Below, one piece after another: positions 4,241 through 6,832 of a stretch of 6,832 nt of DNA. Numbering within the stretch: the stretch's first letter is position 1; the number at the start of each line of letters is the position of its first letter. The position numbers and the translations under genes are program-made. The stretch lies in assembly GCA_021813005.1 (NCBI GenBank), contig JAKAMH010000049.1:1-6832 (forward strand). Reading direction: 5' to 3'. The notes beneath the pieces were generated by a model. That model saw nothing but the letters and a program-made list of their open reading frames with translations, had not been told where the DNA came from and ran no database searches. The DNA comes from a bacterium. Its GTDB lineage: Bacteria; Patescibacteriota; Microgenomatia; Levybacterales; UBA12049.

Positions 4241-4897
4241 ATGGTTCGAACACCAGAATTAAGTTTGCATAATAAGGCTTATCTACGGCCTGAGAATCCC
4301 CAGGGATATGCCATAACGGTTGCCAACGATATACGCCATAGAGAGCATGCCGTACGGGAAAAGCTGCATATTCCGGATGAGATGCTCCGCTCTGATCCGG
4401 AATATGCCGAAGCGCTCGCCAATCAGGCAGCCACACTGATTCGTAGAAAACTGCGGCATTATCCGGTAGTAATCGGAAATATTCCTGAGGGTACCGTATT
4501 TGGTATGTTTCCGGACACTGATCCTGGAAGCGGCGGAAAGTTGCTCGTTACGCTGTTTGATCGTTTTACTCATGAGGGCGGCAGGCGAAATGTCCATAAC
4601 GCTGTATTGACTCTGCAGTTTCATCCCCACAGGAGCGACAATAGCACGGAGCTTATTCTGCAGTTGGATGATGACAGAAAATATAATGCACCCGGCAACA
4701 GACAGCGAAGACGAATCCTGGTGACGGATACTGAAAGCAAGTACGGGCCCAAAGGCTTCTTCGTGGTCTCAGACGGCGAGTTACTTCTTGCCAGGGTTGA
4801 TAGTCGGGGAAGTGTGGGCTGTGCTGAATTCTATAAGGGAGAAAACGGCTGGATCATCAGTGGTGTCGGCTTGTCAAAGGCTGTGCAAGGATTGTAA
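4241..4897 (+). CDS. Hypothetical protein of 218 residues
   Basis: I do not recognise this family. The protein is soluble, without signal peptide or membrane segment. Roughly the first 85 residues look helical and charged (HREHAVREKLHIPDEML, YAEALANQAATLIRRKL). The rest looks beta-rich and contains HPHRSDNSTELILQLDDD near 127-144, an arginine cluster GNRQRRR, and FFVVSDGELLLARVDSRGS, ending GWIISGVGLSKAVQGL. No catalytic motif is evident. The gene starts 28 bp after galU and ends 19 bp before the PAP2 gene on the same strand, so it may be co-transcribed with either. The ATG lacks a Shine-Dalgarno sequence but has a -10-like TAAAAT ten bases upstream. Codon use and the length of the open frame make it a convincing gene. 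Confidence 0.85.
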   Translation: MVRTPELSLHNKAYLRPENPQGYAITVANDIRHREHAVREKLHIPDEMLRSDPEYAEALANQAATLIRRKLRHYPVVIGNIPEGTVFGMFPDTDPGSGGKLLVTLFDRFTHEGGRRNVHNAVLTLQFHPHRSDNSTELILQLDDDRKYNAPGNRQRRRILVTDTESKYGPKGFFVVSDGELLLARVDSRGSVGCAEFYKGENGWIISGVGLSKAVQGL

Positions 4898-4904
4898 ATT
4901 TTCG

Positions 4905-4910
4905 TATAAT
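4905..4910 (+). promoter_or_regulatory. Consensus -10 hexamer exactly 6 nt before the PAP2 start codon
   Basis: TATAAT at 4905-4910 is followed by GGGGGA and then ATG at 4917. With the usual 6-7 nt from -10 to start site, the transcript would begin at the A of the ATG. The G-run is too close to the ATG to act as a Shine-Dalgarno sequence. No good -35 is seen at 16-18 bp; TGTGCA at 4882 matches only three of six. Confidence 0.55.
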
Positions 4911-4916
4911 GGGGGA

Positions 4917-5594
4917 ATGACGAGAAAACGGATACTGCTTGGCGTTGGCGTCTTTTGCTTTGCGGTTTTTGTCATCTTCTCGTACATAGTTCATACCGAT
5001 ACGCTCATTCACTTTGACTTTAACTCCACGGTAAGGCTGCAAAATCATATTTCCCGCCGCTTTGATCTCTTCTTCTCCTATTTCAGCGTCATGGGGACGT
5101 TTGAGGTGATGACAGTACTGCTTTTCCTGATCCTCATACTTCGCCGCCAAATCAAGGAGATTATAGTCTATCTTTTTGGGTTTGGAACTATCCTTCTTTT
5201 TGAGCTCTTTGGCAAGATATTTGTGACACATCCCGGGCCGCCGTTTCGGTTTGCCCGCTATATTTCACTCGTACAGTTCCCGACAGACTATGTGCCGCAT
5301 CCCTCCGGTTCGTATCCCTCAGGACACGCGGCCAGGACGATTTTTGTCTCCTCTGTCTTGGTAATCCTTATTCTTGGTAGCAGGCGGGTGCCGGCCTATC
5401 TTAAGTACCTCATGACAGCGGGAGTCGTGATTTTTGACGCTATCATGCTTGTCTCGCGTGTGGATCTGGGGGAACACTGGACAACGGATGTCATCGGCGG
5501 TACCCTTTTGGGACTGTCTCTGGGGATTGGATGCTACCTATTGGTCGTGATTTTGGAGAAGCGAAACCGGTCCAGAGGCCCTAAGACTATTTGA
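4917..5594 (+). CDS. PAP2-family membrane phosphatase
   Basis: An integral membrane phosphatase of the type 2 phosphatidic acid phosphatase family. Members remove phosphate from lipid or isoprenoid (pyro)phosphates on the outer face of the membrane; the substrate here is unknown. The protein has 225 residues and about five to six hydrophobic segments, near 5-25, 62-75, 82-100, 140-154, 164-180 and 193-213. Motif 2 is YPSGHAAR (133-140) with the catalytic-type histidine at 137. Motif 3 is SRVDLGEHWTTD (180-191) with the nucleophile-type H187 and D191. Motif 1 is unusual: K100 is present, but the usual K-X6-R-P reads K-X6-G-P (KIFVTHPGP), with an arginine only at 111. I chose the ATG at 4917 over an upstream in-frame ATG at 4788, which would run through the preceding gene. 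The 3' end overlaps the convergent gene by 8 bp. Confidence 0.9.
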   Translation: MTRKRILLGVGVFCFAVFVIFSYIVHTDTLIHFDFNSTVRLQNHISRRFDLFFSYFSVMGTFEVMTVLLFLILILRRQIKEIIVYLFGFGTILLFELFGKIFVTHPGPPFRFARYISLVQFPTDYVPHPSGSYPSGHAARTIFVSSVLVILILGSRRVPAYLKYLMTAGVVIFDAIMLVSRVDLGEHWTTDVIGGTLLGLSLGIGCYLLVVILEKRNRSRGPKTI

Positions 5595-6558
5595 GGCCGG
5601 ATGGTGCCGGTCTGTCCCGCCAAAATCGCAAGATGACGTAGTCCGCAATATGATACGGATCAACAAGGCTTCGGGTCTCCGTCCTGATAGGCCAGTTGGT
5701 TCTGAATCCCTCAGCTAGCAGTGACTGTTCGTGCACGGGATCTGAGAAGACAGGGTAGATGGTCCGTCTACTTTCCGTGCGTGGTAGAACTTTTCTGTCA
5801 AGAACACCGTGCACGTTCGGAGAAAGTGAAACGACGGAGGAAGTTTCACCGATAATCAGGATGGGCTCATCGGTTTTGTCCGGAAGCGGCTTAAGGTACT
5901 GGTCTATCTCGCGGCGAAAATTCCGGCTGGTATCACTGATATGGATAGGCTCCGGGGAGGGCGGAATCCAGCGCATGCTTGCCGGACTGATGCGAAGTGC
6001 CACACCGGTGATCTTATTTTCTGCTTTCCTGCCGTTCTTATAGACCCATTTCCAGTCATCTCCATAGGTCCCTGAGATGCCGATTTCTTTCTCCGCGACC
6101 ATCTCTACCAATTCACGTCCTGAGATATGTTCGGTCGCTTCGCTTGAGAAAAGGCGGCAAAGTTTGGAGCCCGCTTCAAGTTGGATGGGTCGTGCTCCCA
6201 GATTATTCATAATCACCCGCGCTTCAAATGGAGCTGTGAAACGTCCGGAGCTGAGTCTTATATCAGCCGGTATATTAAGCGCGATATGCGTACCCATGCG
6301 CGGGTCGGGGAAAAGGCCGAGCTGCGCATATCTGCTTCGTCCTGTGACAATGGTTCTCTTCAGAAAGTCCAGCGGTTGGGGAATATCGGCAAATGAGGGA
6401 AGCGCTTCGGGCGGAATAACAAGCGGCACAATCTCCTCGCCCGGAAAAATAACTACTTGCCGAGCAAGACGTAGATCGTGGCCTTTCCAAAAACGCTCCT
6501 GCACGTTGCGTTTGATCTGCTCCTCCAGAGGCAATATCTTCTTTTCAGTAGTTAGCAC
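5587..6558 (-). CDS. dUTPase/dCTP-deaminase-superfamily-like protein (two-part)
   Basis: The N-terminal half follows the trimeric dUTPase/dCTP deaminase pattern: GHDLRLA at 26-32 (compare AGYDL), FPGEEIVPLVIPP at 38-50, GRSRYAQLGL at 73-82 (compare GRSSLARLG), and FEARVIMNNLGARPIQLEAG at 111-130, followed by SKLCRLF (compare the EGxxTLELxNxGxxPIxLxPGxxIxQLxF strand pair). Key positions are altered: the second serine of GRSS is R, and the glutamate of TLEL is lost (RVIM). Catalysis is therefore doubtful. Residues 180-323 contain a second segment resembling the same fold (EPILIIGETSSVVSLSPNVH, 231-250), suggesting a degenerate second domain. Active deaminases are about 190 residues; this has 323. 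The start is GTG at 6558, six bases after a -10 hexamer. The assignment is from motif reading only. It could be a non-enzymatic beta-clip protein. Confidence 0.6.
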   Translation of the reverse strand: MLTTEKKILPLEEQIKRNVQERFWKGHDLRLARQVVIFPGEEIVPLVIPPEALPSFADIPQPLDFLKRTIVTGRSRYAQLGLFPDPRMGTHIALNIPADIRLSSGRFTAPFEARVIMNNLGARPIQLEAGSKLCRLFSSEATEHISGRELVEMVAEKEIGISGTYGDDWKWVYKNGRKAENKITGVALRISPASMRWIPPSPEPIHISDTSRNFRREIDQYLKPLPDKTDEPILIIGETSSVVSLSPNVHGVLDRKVLPRTESRRTIYPVFSDPVHEQSLLAEGFRTNWPIRTETRSLVDPYHIADYVILRFWRDRPAPSGLK

Positions 6559-6564
6559 GGCAGT

Positions 6565-6573
6565 ATTGTAGCA
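6565..6573 (-). promoter_or_regulatory. Extended -10 promoter exactly 6 nt before the GTG start
   Basis: On the minus strand TGC followed by TACAAT (6570-6565) forms an extended -10 element. Six bases (ACTGCC) then lead to the GTG at 6558. Transcription would begin at the start codon itself. There is no Shine-Dalgarno sequence and no clear -35, which an extended -10 can do without. Confidence 0.55.
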
Positions 6574-6601
6574 GAGTAGGCTTATAGTTACCAGAAGCTA
6601 C

Positions 6602-6832
6602 TCAGAGTTGGATGGTGGTGCAGGCAATACCAAGGTCGCCGCCCCAATATTGGTCACCATCATGAAGAATTATCTGCACCCGGTACGTATGACCGGCAGT
6701 GAGATTGAGGCTGTCAACATTCCAGATTAACTCGGTGCCGTTGCTTGTCTCCCTGGGGCGGCGGAAAAGTGTCGAGCTTTGGGTTTTTAAATTGGAAGTT
6801 GAGGGGAACGGATCTGCTCCTTGAGGAAGTTT
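6602..6832 (-). CDS. C-terminal fragment of a probable surface/secreted protein
   Basis: The frame is open from the right window edge for 76 codons to a TGA at 6604-6602; the start lies outside. The translation begins KLPQGADPFPSTSNL and ends LTAGHTYRVQIILHDGDQYW followed by GGDLGIACTTIQL. It is rich in S, T, N, G and beta-formers with few charges, as in extracellular beta-sandwich domains. The end resembles the YRVQ(V/I)(M/I)xHDGDQxxxGGDxGxAC pattern that I recall at the C-terminus of repeat-bearing surface proteins in several phyla; this is memory, not a search. The single cysteine near the end is part of that pattern. There is no sorting signal or membrane anchor after it. The downstream minus-strand gene starts 43 bp later from its own promoter. 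Confidence 0.75.
   Translation of the reverse strand, partial: KLPQGADPFPSTSNLKTQSSTLFRRPRETSNGTELIWNVDSLNLTAGHTYRVQIILHDGDQYWGGDLGIACTTIQL

Noticed and set aside
4788..4916. Earlier start for the PAP2 gene at 4788
   Set aside because: It would run 110 bp inside the preceding gene. The extra 43 residues are not family-like, and the -10 hexamer fits the ATG at 4917.
5592..5594. UGA read as glycine (the code of some CPR lineages)
   Set aside because: The PAP2 protein and the right-edge fragment both end sensibly at UGA. The one suspicious in-frame stop in the window is TAA, so an altered UGA code explains nothing here.

Overview
The window looks like chromosomal DNA from a Candidate Phyla Radiation (Patescibacteria) bacterium, most likely of the Microgenomates type. 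This placement is inferred. It rests on an L1 protein with a long charged N-terminal extension, a minimal SecE, tightly packed genes, promoters placed almost on the start codon, and intergenic repeats of the kind I associate with such genomes. Stop codons TAA, TAG and TGA are all used in plausible places, so the standard bacterial code fits.

Left part (minus strand, about 3121 down to 1): a secE-nusG-rplK-rplA operon followed by a tightly coupled unknown gene. A sigma70-like promoter (TTTACA, 17 bp, TACAAT) lies about 100 bp ahead of secE. The leader between them carries three tandem 19-bp hairpin units. The products are a translocon subunit, a transcription factor and two 50S proteins. The gene after rplA is not rplJ/rplL. 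It is an unrecognised ORF interrupted by an in-frame TAA, and its frame stays open from there to the window edge. Gaps inside the operon hold a 63-bp imperfect palindrome (nusG/rplK) and an AT-rich inverted repeat that overlaps the rplK stop codon (rplK/rplA).

Middle (3110 to 4212, plus strand): a divergent promoter, whose -35 abuts the secE promoter's -35, drives galU (UTP-glucose-1-phosphate uridylyltransferase). The first 41 bases of galU, plus one base before them, occur twice exactly, 148 bp apart. The upstream copy sits in a 45-codon ORF that stops 10 nt before the galU ATG. This looks like an insertion or rearrangement at the galU start, or an assembly artefact.

Right part: an unrecognised 218-residue protein, then a PAP2-family membrane phosphatase (both plus strand). 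A convergent minus-strand gene for a dUTPase/dCTP-deaminase-superfamily-like protein overlaps the PAP2 gene tail to tail by 8 bp. Upstream of it is the C-terminal end of a probable surface protein that enters from the right edge. The PAP2 gene and the deaminase-like gene each have a good -10 hexamer exactly 6 nt before the start codon, and the 218-residue gene has one 10 nt before. This suggests leaderless or near-leaderless transcription. GalU (UDP-glucose supply) and the PAP2 phosphatase (lipid or isoprenoid phosphate removal) could both serve envelope glycan synthesis, but that link rests on neighbourhood only.
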